Assembly (NCBI GenBank): GCA_902776195.1
Contig: CACYPF010000006.1
Location: 154,846-218,845, forward strand
Direction: 5' to 3'
Length of the DNA stretch: 64,000 nt
From: an uncultured Prevotellaceae bacterium
GTDB taxonomy: Bacteria; Bacteroidota; Bacteroidia; Bacteroidales; Bacteroidaceae
Each line of letters begins with the position of its first letter. Position 1 is the first letter of the stretch. Below, in pieces: positions 8,369 through 16,139 of the stretch. Made by a program: the position numbers and the translations under genes. Under the pieces are notes generated by a model. It was not told the origin of the DNA and did no database searches. It worked only from the letters and a program-made list of their open reading frames with translations.

Positions 8369-9044
8369 ACTGCTGGATGTGATATCACCTCGCCAGTGTG
8401 CCGTCTGTGGCTGCCGTCTGAGTATCTCCGAACATGCGGTATGTGCTTCGTGTTACCTTCATCTGCCACGTACCACCTACCAGTTCTCTCCCTATGACAA
8501 TCCCATGACCCAGCTGTTCTGGGGACTGGCTCCCGTCTCCCGTGCCGCCGCCATGTTTTTCTACGAGCCCCATTCTGAGGTAGCACGTCTTGTCTACGAC
8601 TTGAAATATGCCGACCGCCCGGATCTCGGGGAGGAGATGGGCCGTATGATGGCGGAGGAGATGCGGATAGCCGGGTATTTCGAAGGGGTAGATGCTATCA
8701 TCCCCGTTCCACTCTCTCCTAAACGGGAACGGCAGCGAGGCTATAACCAGAGCGAGATGCTGGCACGGGGGATTCATGAGATCACAGGGATTCCGGTCAT
8801 GACGAAGGTCGTCAGTCGCAAGCACTTCCAACAAAGTCAGACCTCCCTGATGCGTCACCAGCGGCAGGAGAATGTGGCAGACATCTTTGAGTTACGAAGT
8901 GCGGAGGGAATGGCAGGCAAGCATCTCCTTTTGGTGGATGATATCTGTACCACAGGTGCTACCCTTGCCTCCTGCTCCAACATGCTGAGCACTATTCCTA
9001 ATATCCGTATCAGTATTCTCACCCTTGGTTTTACGAAGTCGTAG
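8346..9044 (+). CDS. ComF family phosphoribosyltransferase-like protein
   Basis: About 232 residues. An N-terminal four-cysteine zinc finger (CAVCGCRL...CASC) is followed by a phosphoribosyltransferase fold with the PRPP motif LLLVDDICTTGAT near the C-terminus. ComF proteins support DNA uptake in naturally competent bacteria and are widespread in non-competent ones with unclear roles. ATG 8346 (MTTSFWSRLLD) is preferred over the upstream GTG because the family begins with a short hydrophobic helix before the zinc finger. It is the last gene of the prmC-recX operon. comM at 14563 is a second competence-associated gene nearby. Confidence 0.88.
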   Translation: MTTSFWSRLLDVISPRQCAVCGCRLSISEHAVCASCYLHLPRTTYQFSPYDNPMTQLFWGLAPVSRAAAMFFYEPHSEVARLVYDLKYADRPDLGEEMGRMMAEEMRIAGYFEGVDAIIPVPLSPKRERQRGYNQSEMLARGIHEITGIPVMTKVVSRKHFQQSQTSLMRHQRQENVADIFELRSAEGMAGKHLLLVDDICTTGATLASCSNMLSTIPNIRISILTLGFTKS

Positions 9045-9087
9045 TAAAAAACTCCTCGTACAAGCCCATAATCTCGGATTTTTTGTC

Positions 9088-9096
9088 TAAATTTGC
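9088..9096 (+). promoter_or_regulatory. -7 box for pyrE
   Basis: TAAATTTGC, 26 nt before the pyrE ATG. No clear -33 element. Confidence 0.55.
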
Positions 9097-9122
9097 ACCC
9101 AAAAGAAACAATAATAACCATT

Positions 9123-9755
9123 ATGGATACTATCAAGAAACTATTTGCCAAGAAACTGATGGACATCAAAGCCATCAAGTTGCAGCCTAACGAGCCGTTC
9201 ACATGGGCATCAGGCTGGAAATCGCCTATCTACACAGACAACCGCAAGACACTCGGTTATCCGGAGGTACGCTCGTTCGTCAAACTGGAACTCTGTCACC
9301 TCATCCAGCAGTATTTCCCTGAGGCTGAGGCGGTGGCTGGTGTTGCTACAGGTGCTATCGCACAGGGTGCGCTCGTCGCTGACGAACTGGGATTGCCTTA
9401 TGCCTATGTCCGTCCGAAACCGAAAGACCATGGTATGGGTAACCAGGTGGAGGGTGAGCTTGCCAAGGGTACGAAGGTCATCGTCGTCGAAGACTTGATA
9501 TCGACGGGTGGCAGCAGTCTGAAGGCGGTAGAGGCTTTGCGCCAGTATGGTGTGGAGGTTATTGGCATGGTGGCTTCTTTCACTTATGGTTTCCCTGTTG
9601 CCGAACAGGCTTTCAAGGAGGCTGGTGTACAGCTCATCACGCTCAGTGACTATGCCGCAGTACTCGCACAGGCTGCGGAGACGGGCTATATCAAAGCGGA
9701 AGAGATTGAGGTGTTGAACGAGTGGCGGCAGTCACCAAGTACTTGGAAACAATGA
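9123..9755 (+). CDS. pyrE: Orotate phosphoribosyltransferase
   Basis: A 210-residue enzyme making OMP from orotate and PRPP in pyrimidine synthesis. The PRPP-binding motif VIVVEDLISTGGSS is at about 119-132 and the substrate loop KPKDHGMGN precedes it. ATG 9123 is chosen; the upstream in-frame TTG falls inside the -7 box. The stop overlaps the ATG of the SRPBCC gene (ATGA), indicating an operon pyrE-SRPBCC, probably continuing to argH. Confidence 0.96.
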   Translation: MDTIKKLFAKKLMDIKAIKLQPNEPFTWASGWKSPIYTDNRKTLGYPEVRSFVKLELCHLIQQYFPEAEAVAGVATGAIAQGALVADELGLPYAYVRPKPKDHGMGNQVEGELAKGTKVIVVEDLISTGGSSLKAVEALRQYGVEVIGMVASFTYGFPVAEQAFKEAGVQLITLSDYAAVLAQAAETGYIKAEEIEVLNEWRQSPSTWKQ

Positions 9756-10165
9756 CAAAATTCGAGAGTAGCGTCAAGCAGATAGACTACCCCGTTGAGG
9801 ATGTCTATCGTAACATCAGCGACCTGCGTAACCTTGAGCGGGTACGTGACCGTGTCCCTGAGGATAAGTTGTCGGACTTTGCCTTTGACGAGGACACCGT
9901 GCAGGTGAATGTCGCCCCCGTCGGGCTTCTCAAGCTCCGTATCATCGAGCGTGAGGAAGGCAAGTGTGTGAAATTCGAGACTGAGCAGTCGCCGATGCCT
10001 TTCAACCTGTGGATACAGGTGCTCCCTGTGACCACGACGACCAGTAAGATGCGGGTAACGGTAAAGGCCGACATCCCCTTTATGCTCAAAGGGATGGTCA
10101 GCGGTCCCCTGCAGGATGGTGTTGAGAAAATCGCTGATGCGCTTGCGCAAGTGCCTTATATTTAA
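9752..10165 (+). CDS. SRPBCC family protein
   Basis: 137 residues with the look of a START/SRPBCC-fold lipid- or ligand-binding protein: MTKFESSVKQIDYPVEDVYRN at the start (helix and first strand) and a C-terminal helix GPLQDGVEKIADALAQV. Such small single-domain proteins are common beside pyrE in Bacteroidales; their ligand is unknown. The start codon overlaps the pyrE stop. The stop codon is followed immediately by a CTATAG nonamer array. Confidence 0.8.
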   Translation: MTKFESSVKQIDYPVEDVYRNISDLRNLERVRDRVPEDKLSDFAFDEDTVQVNVAPVGLLKLRIIEREEGKCVKFETEQSPMPFNLWIQVLPVTTTTSKMRVTVKADIPFMLKGMVSGPLQDGVEKIADALAQVPYI

Positions 10166-10207
10166 CTATAGCCACTATAGGAACTATAGGTACTATAGTC
10201 ACTATAA
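10166..10207. repeat. CTATAG nonamer array before argH
   Basis: Cores at 10166, 10175, 10184, 10193 (CTATAG) and 10202 (CTATAA), spaced exactly 9 nt. The array starts at the base after the SRPBCC stop codon and ends 12 nt before argH. It has the same unit as inside argS and downstream of lacI. Confidence 0.92.
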
Positions 10208-10218
10208 TTATAATAATT

Positions 10219-11553
10219 ATGAACAAGCTTTGGGAGAAGAACTTTGAGGTGAATGCGGAGATAGAGCGCTTCACCGTGGGACGCGACAGGGAGATGGACC
10301 TCTATCTCGCTCCTTATGACGTACTGGGCTCTATGGCGCATATTACCATGCTGGAGTCTATCGGTCTGTTGGAGGCGGACGAACTGCAGCTGTTGCTGGC
10401 GGAGTTGAAGAATATCCATGCGGTATGCCAGCGGGGTGAGTTTCGTATTGAGGAGGGTGTTGAGGATGTCCACTCGCAGGTGGAGCTGATGCTCACCCGT
10501 AAACTGGGGGATATCGGTAAGAAGATTCACTCGGGACGCTCCCGCAACGACCAGGTATTGGTCGACCTGAAACTGTTTACCCGTCATGAGTTGATGGAGG
10601 TTGCCGACAGCATAAAAGTGCTCTTCGACGAGCTGCAGACGAAAAGTGAGCAGTATAAGGCGGTGCTGATGCCGGGATATACGCATCTGCAGGTTGCCAT
10701 GCCCTCGTCGTTCGGACTGTGGTTCGGCGCCTATGCGGAGTCGCTCTGTGACGATATGCTCTTCCTGCAGGCAGCCTATAAGATGACCAACCGTAACCCG
10801 CTGGGCTCTGCCGCAGGCTATGGCTCGTCGTTCCCCCTCAACCGGCAGATGACGACAGACCTGCTGGGCTTCGACTCCATGGACTATAACGTGGTGTATG
10901 CGCAGATGGGAAGGGGTAAGATGGAGCGTAACGTGGGCTTTGCCATCGCTACCATCGCGGGTACCTTGGCGAAACTTGCCTTCGACGCTTGTTTGTTTAA
11001 CTCCCAGAACTTCTCGTTCGTACGCCTGCCGAAGGAGTGTACGACGGGATCCAGCATCATGCCGCATAAGAAGAACCCGGATGTCTTTGAACTCATCCGT
11101 GCGAAATGTAATAAACTGCAGGCACTGCCCCAGCAGGTGACACTGATCATGAACAACCTCCCCGTGGGTTATTTCCGTGACTTGCAGATCATCAAGGAGG
11201 TGTTCCTCCCTGCCTTCGACGAGCTGAAAGACTGTCTGCAGATGGCTGCGTATATCATTAATAAGATAGAGGTACGCGAGGATATCCTCGACAACCCGAT
11301 GTACGACCCGATGTTCTCTGTCGAGGAGGTCAACCGCCTCGCCGCAGAGGGTATGCCGTTCCGTGATGCCTATAAGAAGGTGGGACTCGATATCGAGGCA
11401 GGCACCTTCCGTCCCAACAAGGATATCCACCACACCCACGAAGGGTCTATTGGTAATTTGTGCAACGACCGTATCGCAGCCCTCATGCAACAAACCCTCG
11501 ACGGCTTCGGTTTCGACCGCGTCCGTGACGCAGAAAGGAGACTCCTGCAATGA
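10219..11553 (+). CDS. argH: Argininosuccinate lyase
   Basis: A 444-residue enzyme of the fumarase/aspartase superfamily that splits argininosuccinate into arginine and fumarate. The family signature SSIMPHKKNPD is at about 277-287, and the sequence HSGRSRNDQV near 108-117 matches the lyase substrate-binding loop. It is close to normal length. It overlaps the next lipoprotein gene by 4 nt. No promoter box is visible directly upstream, so it is probably read from the pyrE promoter through the CTATAG array. Confidence 0.96.
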   Translation: MNKLWEKNFEVNAEIERFTVGRDREMDLYLAPYDVLGSMAHITMLESIGLLEADELQLLLAELKNIHAVCQRGEFRIEEGVEDVHSQVELMLTRKLGDIGKKIHSGRSRNDQVLVDLKLFTRHELMEVADSIKVLFDELQTKSEQYKAVLMPGYTHLQVAMPSSFGLWFGAYAESLCDDMLFLQAAYKMTNRNPLGSAAGYGSSFPLNRQMTTDLLGFDSMDYNVVYAQMGRGKMERNVGFAIATIAGTLAKLAFDACLFNSQNFSFVRLPKECTTGSSIMPHKKNPDVFELIRAKCNKLQALPQQVTLIMNNLPVGYFRDLQIIKEVFLPAFDELKDCLQMAAYIINKIEVREDILDNPMYDPMFSVEEVNRLAAEGMPFRDAYKKVGLDIEAGTFRPNKDIHHTHEGSIGNLCNDRIAALMQQTLDGFGFDRVRDAERRLLQ

Positions 11554-12140
11554 AACGCATCACCTCTTACCTCTTATCTCTTGCCTCTTACCTCTTACTT
11601 CTGACCTCTTGCGGTGCAGAACAGCAATACTCCTCCTGGTCCTGCCGCTTTATCTTCAATAACGGCACCTACCTCGACCAGACGATAGGGGCTGCCATCA
11701 ATCCTACCGTCACAGGTATTTTCTGTAAAATTACCGACGAGTCAAGGGGTGGCACTCGCTATCTGATTTTCGAGAACAACCAAGGGGTGTCTTCCCAGCA
11801 CCAGATGATGGCGGAGGAGTTGCGACAGAACCTGCGCATCGGACAGAATGGTGGTATCATCGTGGGGGTGCAGAGCCTGGGCGACTATTCCTTTGCGGCT
11901 TACGACCTGCAGTGTCCTAACTGTGCCAGACGGGAGAACAATATCGTCACTCCCTACTATCCTGTCGACTTCGACAAGAAAGGCTCCGGTACGGTTACTT
12001 GCACGGTATGTGGCGACCAGTATGACCTTAACAACGGGGGACTGCTCATCAAGGGTAAAGAGGGTGACAAAGGGTTGGAGCGCTACCGCAACGCACGTAC
12101 CGAGGGTCCCACGGGCAGAGTCGTTGTCTTGTCAAACTAA
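11550..12140 (+). CDS. Lipoprotein with paired CxxC motifs
   Basis: 196 residues. The signal peptide ends in a lipobox LLTSC (Cys21), so it is membrane anchored. The C-terminal half has two cysteine pairs, CPNC at 122-125 and CTVC at 151-154 followed by GDQYDLNNGG, spaced like a zinc ribbon or a Rieske-like fold that has lost its histidines. I do not recognise a specific function. The hydrophobic part of the signal peptide (TSYLLSL-ASYLLLL) is encoded entirely by a 7-nt repeat. The gene is last in the pyrE-argH operon and is followed by a dispersed repeat element. Confidence 0.75.
   Translation: MKRITSYLLSLASYLLLLTSCGAEQQYSSWSCRFIFNNGTYLDQTIGAAINPTVTGIFCKITDESRGGTRYLIFENNQGVSSQHQMMAEELRQNLRIGQNGGIIVGVQSLGDYSFAAYDLQCPNCARRENNIVTPYYPVDFDKKGSGTVTCTVCGDQYDLNNGGLLIKGKEGDKGLERYRNARTEGPTGRVVVLSN
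11562..11610 (+). repeat. Heptamer array forming a signal peptide
   Basis: Seven 7-nt units of the form ACCTCTT (variants ATCTCTT, GCCTCTT, ACTTCTG). Three units make 21 nt or seven codons, so the protein has a seven-residue period. The array supplies the whole hydrophobic core up to the lipobox cysteine. Confidence 0.9.
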
Positions 12141-12162
12141 GTATTAATAAAATAAGGTACGC

Positions 12163-12590
12163 CCGCGCATATGCGCGTACATAAGTTTTTTACCCTTAAA
12201 AGGAGTGAAAAACGAGTGAAGGTGCCGCTTCCTCCTTGCGAAGCCTTAGGTATCATAAATGAAAACTTTATCATGCAGAATTGTAATCTGACTTGGTTTA
12301 CCATGTAAATCAATTTGATTTACTCGGTAATTCAATTTGATTTACTCAGCAATTCAATTTGATTTACTTTGCAAATCAATTTGATTTACAATGAAGGGAG
12401 GCATCTTTTACATCTGTTATTGTTACTGGTATCAAGGGAATCAAGGGTGATAAGGGATGTTGTCCTTGAAATCTATCAATCTGTCAGCCTATCTGTCAGC
12501 ATGCAAGCAGTTGTCTGTCAGTGTGTTAAATCCTCTCGCTGATAGATTGACAGATTTTTCTTGATTTTTAAAACTTAGGTATATTTTTTT
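12163..12590 (+). repeat. Modular non-coding dispersed repeat, copy A
   Basis: Fills most of the 560-nt gap between the lipoprotein and tRNA-Leu and has no credible gene. A reverse-orientation copy (46624-47205) shares, in the same order, a CG palindrome followed by TACATAAG and a run of T plus ACCCTT; a block GAAGCCTTAGGT; a block ATCATGCAGAATTGTAATCT; an array of 22-nt palindromic units; GAAGGGAGGCATC; AATCTATCAATCT with CTGTCAG repeats; and GCTGATAGATTGACAGAT ending AACTTAGGTATATTTTT. Between blocks the copies differ in length and sequence. The outer ends form an imperfect inverted repeat (TACATAAGTTTTT against TACCTAAGTTTTa). Confidence 0.85.
12307..12394. repeat. Four 22-nt palindromic units in copy A
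   Basis: Units at 12307, 12329, 12351 and 12373, each around AATTTGATTTAC. The full form GTAAATCAATTTGATTTAC is itself an inverted repeat (9-bp arms, 1-nt centre). Copy B has three units at 46825-46890. Confidence 0.9.
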
Positions 12591-12640
12591 TGAGGAGAAA
12601 TGAGGTGATCATACTCACGTTCGAAAAAATGCAAATAAAA

Positions 12641-12673
12641 TTTGCTTTTTTACTCACTTATTCGTATCTTTGC
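12641..12673 (+). promoter_or_regulatory. Promoter of tRNA-Leu
   Basis: TTTG at 12641-12644, a 20-nt spacer and TATCTTTGC at 12665-12673; the tRNA begins 28 nt later. Confidence 0.8.
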
Positions 12674-12701
12674 ACCCGCAAAGTGAAAAAACAGGTCTAC
12701 T

Positions 12702-12786
12702 GCCGCGATGGTGGAATGGTAGACACGAGGGACTTAAAATCCCTTGGCCAGTAATGGCTGTGCGGGTTCGAGTCCCGCTCGCGGCA
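12702..12786 (+). tRNA. tRNA-Leu (anticodon TAA)
   Basis: 85 nt with the long variable arm of a class II tRNA. The acceptor GCCGCGA (12702-12708) pairs with TCGCGGC (12779-12785); A12786 is the discriminator. The anticodon stem AGGGA/TCCCT encloses CTTAAAA with anticodon TAA at 12735-12737. The T-arm GCGGG-TTCGAGT-CCCGC is canonical. The next base, 12787, is already the stop codon of the converging HAD gene. Confidence 0.95.
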
Positions 12787-13482
12787 CTAAGACAGCAGAT
12801 GCAGCAGTTCTCTGAATTGCTGCATTTTGTATAGTCGCTCATGAGGGAACTCCTCCGATTTCTCCAGTTCCCACACCACATGATAGGGGATATACGCTGC
12901 CCATGCACCAGCCTGCAGTGCCGGAGCGATATCACTGCGGAACGAGTTGCCCACCATCAGCGTCTCCTCCGGAGCCACGTCCAGGTTCTCACACAACTGC
13001 CGGTATTCCGTCACTGTCTTGTTCGACACCGTCTCCAGACGGCAGAAATACTGCTCCAGTCCCGACCGCCTCAGCTTATCCTCCTGATCCATCAGCTCAC
13101 CCTTGGTGAACACCACCAGGCGGTAGCGCCGTCGTTGCACCAGTGCCTCCAGTGTCTCCTGCACCCCCGGCAGTGGTGTTGTCGGAAACCGCAACAGCTC
13201 CTTTCCCATGTCGATAAGACGCATCACGTCATCACCACTGATCTCCCCGTGCGATATCCGCACCGCATTCTCGATGAGCGACAGGGTGAACGCCTTCGTG
13301 CCATACCCCGTCAGCGACAAGTTCCGGTGCTCGGTGGCAAACAGTCCCTCGCTCACCTCCTTCCTCGTCGCCCACGGCTTCAGCAACTCCGCACACCGCT
13401 CCTCCACCGAGTCAAACCACGACTGGCAGTCCCACAGCGTATCATCCGCATCAAAAGCTATCACCCTAAACTCTCTCTTCAT
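12787..13482 (-). CDS. HAD family hydrolase
   Basis: 231 residues, haloacid-dehalogenase superfamily, predicted phosphatase. Motif I DADDT at 10-14 supplies the nucleophile; motif II is VVFTKGE, and motif III/IV reads LMVGNSFRSDIAPA. The helical cap between motifs I and II resembles the YjjG/phosphoglycolate-type group; the substrate cannot be deduced. It lies 1 nt downstream of the BASS transporter on the same strand (an operon). Its stop codon directly abuts tRNA-Leu on the opposite strand, leaving no room for a separate terminator. Confidence 0.85.
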   Translation of the reverse strand: MKREFRVIAFDADDTLWDCQSWFDSVEERCAELLKPWATRKEVSEGLFATEHRNLSLTGYGTKAFTLSLIENAVRISHGEISGDDVMRLIDMGKELLRFPTTPLPGVQETLEALVQRRRYRLVVFTKGELMDQEDKLRRSGLEQYFCRLETVSNKTVTEYRQLCENLDVAPEETLMVGNSFRSDIAPALQAGAWAAYIPYHVVWELEKSEEFPHERLYKMQQFRELLHLLS

Positions 13483-13483
13483 T

Positions 13484-14455
13484 TTATTTCTTTACCTTTT
13501 CCCTCAACTCTATCGAATTGATAATATTCTGCCACAGCACATAACAGCCTGCCCCTATCGATGCCACCGGATGCAGATACATATACGACACCCAGATACT
13601 CAGCGCCGTGTTCTTCTGGAACAACCCCTGCCCACTGTTGATACGCTCCCCTAAGTAGCGACCCACCAGCCGTCCGATACCGAACTGCACCCAGCATAAT
13701 GCGAAGGTACCCACGGCAATGGCAGCCAGCATCAGTAGCGAAGCCTCGCTATGCACGATATTCTTCACCGTGATACCCGTTGTTATCGACAGAGACACTG
13801 CCCAGCAGTAGAAGCTAAGGTCTGGTACTGACACTATTTTACGGCATACTCCCTTCGCATAATGCTGCATTACCCATCCCAGTACCAGGGGCAGCAGTAA
13901 CACATACGACACTTTCTCCAGTATCGTCAGGAAAGCCTCCGTGAACGCTACGTCAGCCGTCGGCTCCAGCATCGGGAACACCAGTGGTATCAGCAGTGCC
14001 GAGGCAACCGACGACAGCAGCACATACGATGACATCGTCGATATATTACCCCCCAGCTTACCCACCACTACGGGTGATGCCGAGGCTGCGGGACCTATGA
14101 TACATGTCAGCAGTGACTCCCAGAACAACTTGAAACCTGAATTCTGAATCCTGAAACTTGAATCCAGCCGCTCACTGTCCACCGCCAGTGCAATCACCAG
14201 ACCCACCAGCAGCAGTTGTGCGAGGAGCACCCCTGCGTGCCACTTATGCGGTCTCATATCATGGAAGTCCACCTTACAGAATGTCACGAAGAGCGTGGCG
14301 AACACCGTGACGGGGAATAGCGTGTCGAAGACCGGGCTCAGCATATTCCCTGTCTCGTCCAGTGCCGGTACGAGGTAGAATGTCAAGTAACACACCGTCC
14401 CCGTAGCAATAGCCACCGGCAATGTCCAGTCCTTGAGAAAACGCACGATTCGCAT
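13484..14455 (-). CDS. Bile acid:sodium symporter (BASS) family transporter
   Basis: About 323 residues with eight to ten hydrophobic segments and conserved small-residue motifs such as IIGPAASASPVVVGKLGGN and MSSYVLLSSVASALLIPL, typical of BASS-type Na+-coupled organic anion carriers. ATG 14455 is chosen because the -7 box TACCTTTGC lies 20 nt upstream of it, so the longer in-frame extension is untranscribed. The loop SSFRIQNSGFKLF is encoded by a 7-nt repeat. The substrate is unknown. The HAD gene follows 1 nt downstream. Confidence 0.82.
   Translation of the reverse strand: MRIVRFLKDWTLPVAIATGTVCYLTFYLVPALDETGNMLSPVFDTLFPVTVFATLFVTFCKVDFHDMRPHKWHAGVLLAQLLLVGLVIALAVDSERLDSSFRIQNSGFKLFWESLLTCIIGPAASASPVVVGKLGGNISTMSSYVLLSSVASALLIPLVFPMLEPTADVAFTEAFLTILEKVSYVLLLPLVLGWVMQHYAKGVCRKIVSVPDLSFYCWAVSLSITTGITVKNIVHSEASLLMLAAIAVGTFALCWVQFGIGRLVGRYLGERINSGQGLFQKNTALSIWVSYMYLHPVASIGAGCYVLWQNIINSIELREKVKK
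14127..14168 (-). repeat. In-frame heptamer array inside the BASS gene
   Basis: Read on the plus strand: AACTTGA, AACCTGA, ATTCTGA, ATCCTGA, AACTTGA and a decayed sixth unit. It falls in a loop between membrane segments. Confidence 0.85.
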
Positions 14456-14474
14456 AGTTTCTGAAAAATCTTTT

Positions 14475-14483
14475 GCAAAGGTA
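14475..14483 (-). promoter_or_regulatory. -7 box for the BASS-HAD operon
   Basis: On the minus strand TACCTTTGC, 20 nt before ATG 14455. It fixes the start codon choice. Confidence 0.65.
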
Positions 14484-14505
14484 CGCATTTCTTTAAAAAT
14501 TTTAT

Positions 14506-14514
14506 TATCTTTGC
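14506..14514 (+). promoter_or_regulatory. -7 box for comM
   Basis: TATCTTTGC, 49 nt upstream of the comM ATG and divergent from the BASS promoter. No -33 TTTG at the usual distance. Confidence 0.65.
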
Positions 14515-14562
14515 ACCAGAATCTTTTGAATATCAATTATTCATAAAAGTATTCATTACGTT

Positions 14563-16128
14563 ATGTTAGTAAATACATTTTGTGCCGCCGTCAATGGACT
14601 GGAAGTCAATACGGTAAAAGTAGAAATCAGTATGACGAGAGGGGTGCAGTTCCACCTTACAGGACTTGCCGACACTGCCGTTAAGGAGAGTCACGACCGC
14701 ATCAGGGCAGCTCTTCAGAACATGGGGTTTAAAATGCCTGTGATGGATATCACCATCAACTTGTCACCTGCCGATATTAAGAAAGAGGGCTCCGGCTACG
14801 ACCTTCCTCTTGCTATAGGTATCTTGGCTGCCAATGGAAAGATCACCTGTGATTGTCTTAACGAATATATGATGGTGGGAGAGTTAGGTCTTGATGGAAA
14901 GCTACAGCCTATCCGCGGTGCCCTGCCCATCGCCATCAAGGCACGTGCGGAGAAGTTCAAGGGTCTCATTGTTCCCCGGCAGAATGTTCGCGAGGCAGCA
15001 GTCGTTAATCAGGTGGATGTATACGGCATGGACTCTCTGATGGAGGTCATCCAGTTCTTCAACGGCTCCAAAGAGTTTACCCCTACGGTCGTTGACACCC
15101 GCCGGGAGTTCTATGATCACCAGGATGCGTTTGAACTCGATTTTGCGGATGTCCGGGGGCAGGAAAGTGTGAAGCGTGCCCTGGAGGTTGCCGCTGCCGG
15201 TGGTCATAATCTGATTATGATCGGTCCTCCGGGTTCTGGAAAGTCAATGCTTGCCAAGCGACTTCCGGGTATTCTTCCTCCCTTGTCGCTCAGCGAGAGT
15301 CTGGAGACGACCCAGATTCATAGTGTGGCTGGCAAGTTGTCACGTGATACCAGTCTGATATCGCAGCGTCCTTTCCGTGCTCCTCATCATACCATCTCAC
15401 AGGTGGCACTGGTGGGTGGCGGTAACAATCCCCAGCCTGGGGAGATCAGTCTTGCCCATAACGGTGTCCTCTTCCTTGATGAGATGCCCGAGCTCTCACG
15501 CAGTGTACTGGAAGTTTTGCGGCAGCCGTTAGAGGACCGTAAGATCTCGATTAGCCGTGCCAAGTATAATGTGGAATACCCTTGTTCCTTTATGCTCATC
15601 GCCTCCATGAACCCCTGTCCGTGCGGCTATTATGGTGACCCCACCCATCATTGCGCCTGCACCCCAGGACAGATACAACGCTATATGAATAAGATCAGCG
15701 GACCATTGCTTGACCGCATCGACATCCACTGTGAGATACAGGCAGTACCTTTTGCACAACTCTCACAGATGCAGAAGGGGGAGCCGTCGGCAGTCATCCG
15801 CGAACGGGTGATAAAAGCCCGCAACATACAGACCGAGCGTTTTAGCTCCCTCCCTAAACAAGGAGGGCTGGGGAGGGTCTACTGCAACGCTCAGATGACG
15901 GAGCGTATGCTCCATGAGTTCGCAGAGCCCGACAGCGACTCGCTCGACATGCTCCGTATGGCGATGGAGCGTCTGAAACTGTCTGCCCGTGCTTATAACC
16001 GTATCCTGAAGGTGGCACGTACCATCGCTGACCTTGCCGGCAGCGAGAAAGTGGAGTCCATGCATATCGCTGAGGCTATCGGCTACCGCAGTCTGGATAG
16101 GGGAGACTGGGCAGAGCGAGGTGTATGA
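14563..16128 (+). CDS. comM: YifB/ComM family Mg-chelatase-like AAA+ ATPase
   Basis: 521 residues. An N-terminal ribosomal S5-like domain (to ~190) precedes the AAA+ module, with Walker A GPPGSGKS near 221-228, Walker B LFLDEMPEL near 304-312 and a four-cysteine insertion (CPCGYYGDPTHHCAC). In characterised relatives ComM is a hexameric helicase that promotes branch migration when transformed DNA is integrated. Around 427-438 the chain contains SLPKQGGLGRV, encoded by a GC-rich element related to the one in ribD. Length is close to family norm. Confidence 0.93.
   Translation: MLVNTFCAAVNGLEVNTVKVEISMTRGVQFHLTGLADTAVKESHDRIRAALQNMGFKMPVMDITINLSPADIKKEGSGYDLPLAIGILAANGKITCDCLNEYMMVGELGLDGKLQPIRGALPIAIKARAEKFKGLIVPRQNVREAAVVNQVDVYGMDSLMEVIQFFNGSKEFTPTVVDTRREFYDHQDAFELDFADVRGQESVKRALEVAAAGGHNLIMIGPPGSGKSMLAKRLPGILPPLSLSESLETTQIHSVAGKLSRDTSLISQRPFRAPHHTISQVALVGGGNNPQPGEISLAHNGVLFLDEMPELSRSVLEVLRQPLEDRKISISRAKYNVEYPCSFMLIASMNPCPCGYYGDPTHHCACTPGQIQRYMNKISGPLLDRIDIHCEIQAVPFAQLSQMQKGEPSAVIRERVIKARNIQTERFSSLPKQGGLGRVYCNAQMTERMLHEFAEPDSDSLDMLRMAMERLKLSARAYNRILKVARTIADLAGSEKVESMHIAEAIGYRSLDRGDWAERGV
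15846..15879 (+). repeat. GC-rich hairpin-like element inserted in frame in comM
   Basis: It begins CTCCCTCCCTAAACAAGGAGG and runs into a CTGGGGAGGGTC end, with an inverted repeat (CTCCCT/AGGAGG). It aligns with the ribD element (pattern CCCT-A-CA-GG-AGG-TGG-G-GGGTC) and is translated in the same frame. Confidence 0.75.
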
Positions 16129-16139
16129 CATTCATTCAT

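Noticed and set aside
10162-11550. A 462-codon open frame on the minus strand opposite argH
   Set aside because: It mirrors argH almost exactly; the argH protein has all family motifs while the antisense product shows no recognisable domain. It arises from codon bias.
12307-12394. Regular repeats that could be taken for a CRISPR array
   Set aside because: The 22-nt units are contiguous with no unique spacers, and no cas genes are in the window.
12163-12590. Dispersed element as an ordinary insertion sequence
   Set aside because: No transposase, only a short imperfect end repeat and no target duplication that I could identify; reported as a repeat of unknown type instead.
14456-14536. Longer start for the BASS transporter
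   Set aside because: It would overlap the divergent promoter region, with the -7 box TACCTTTGC inside it.
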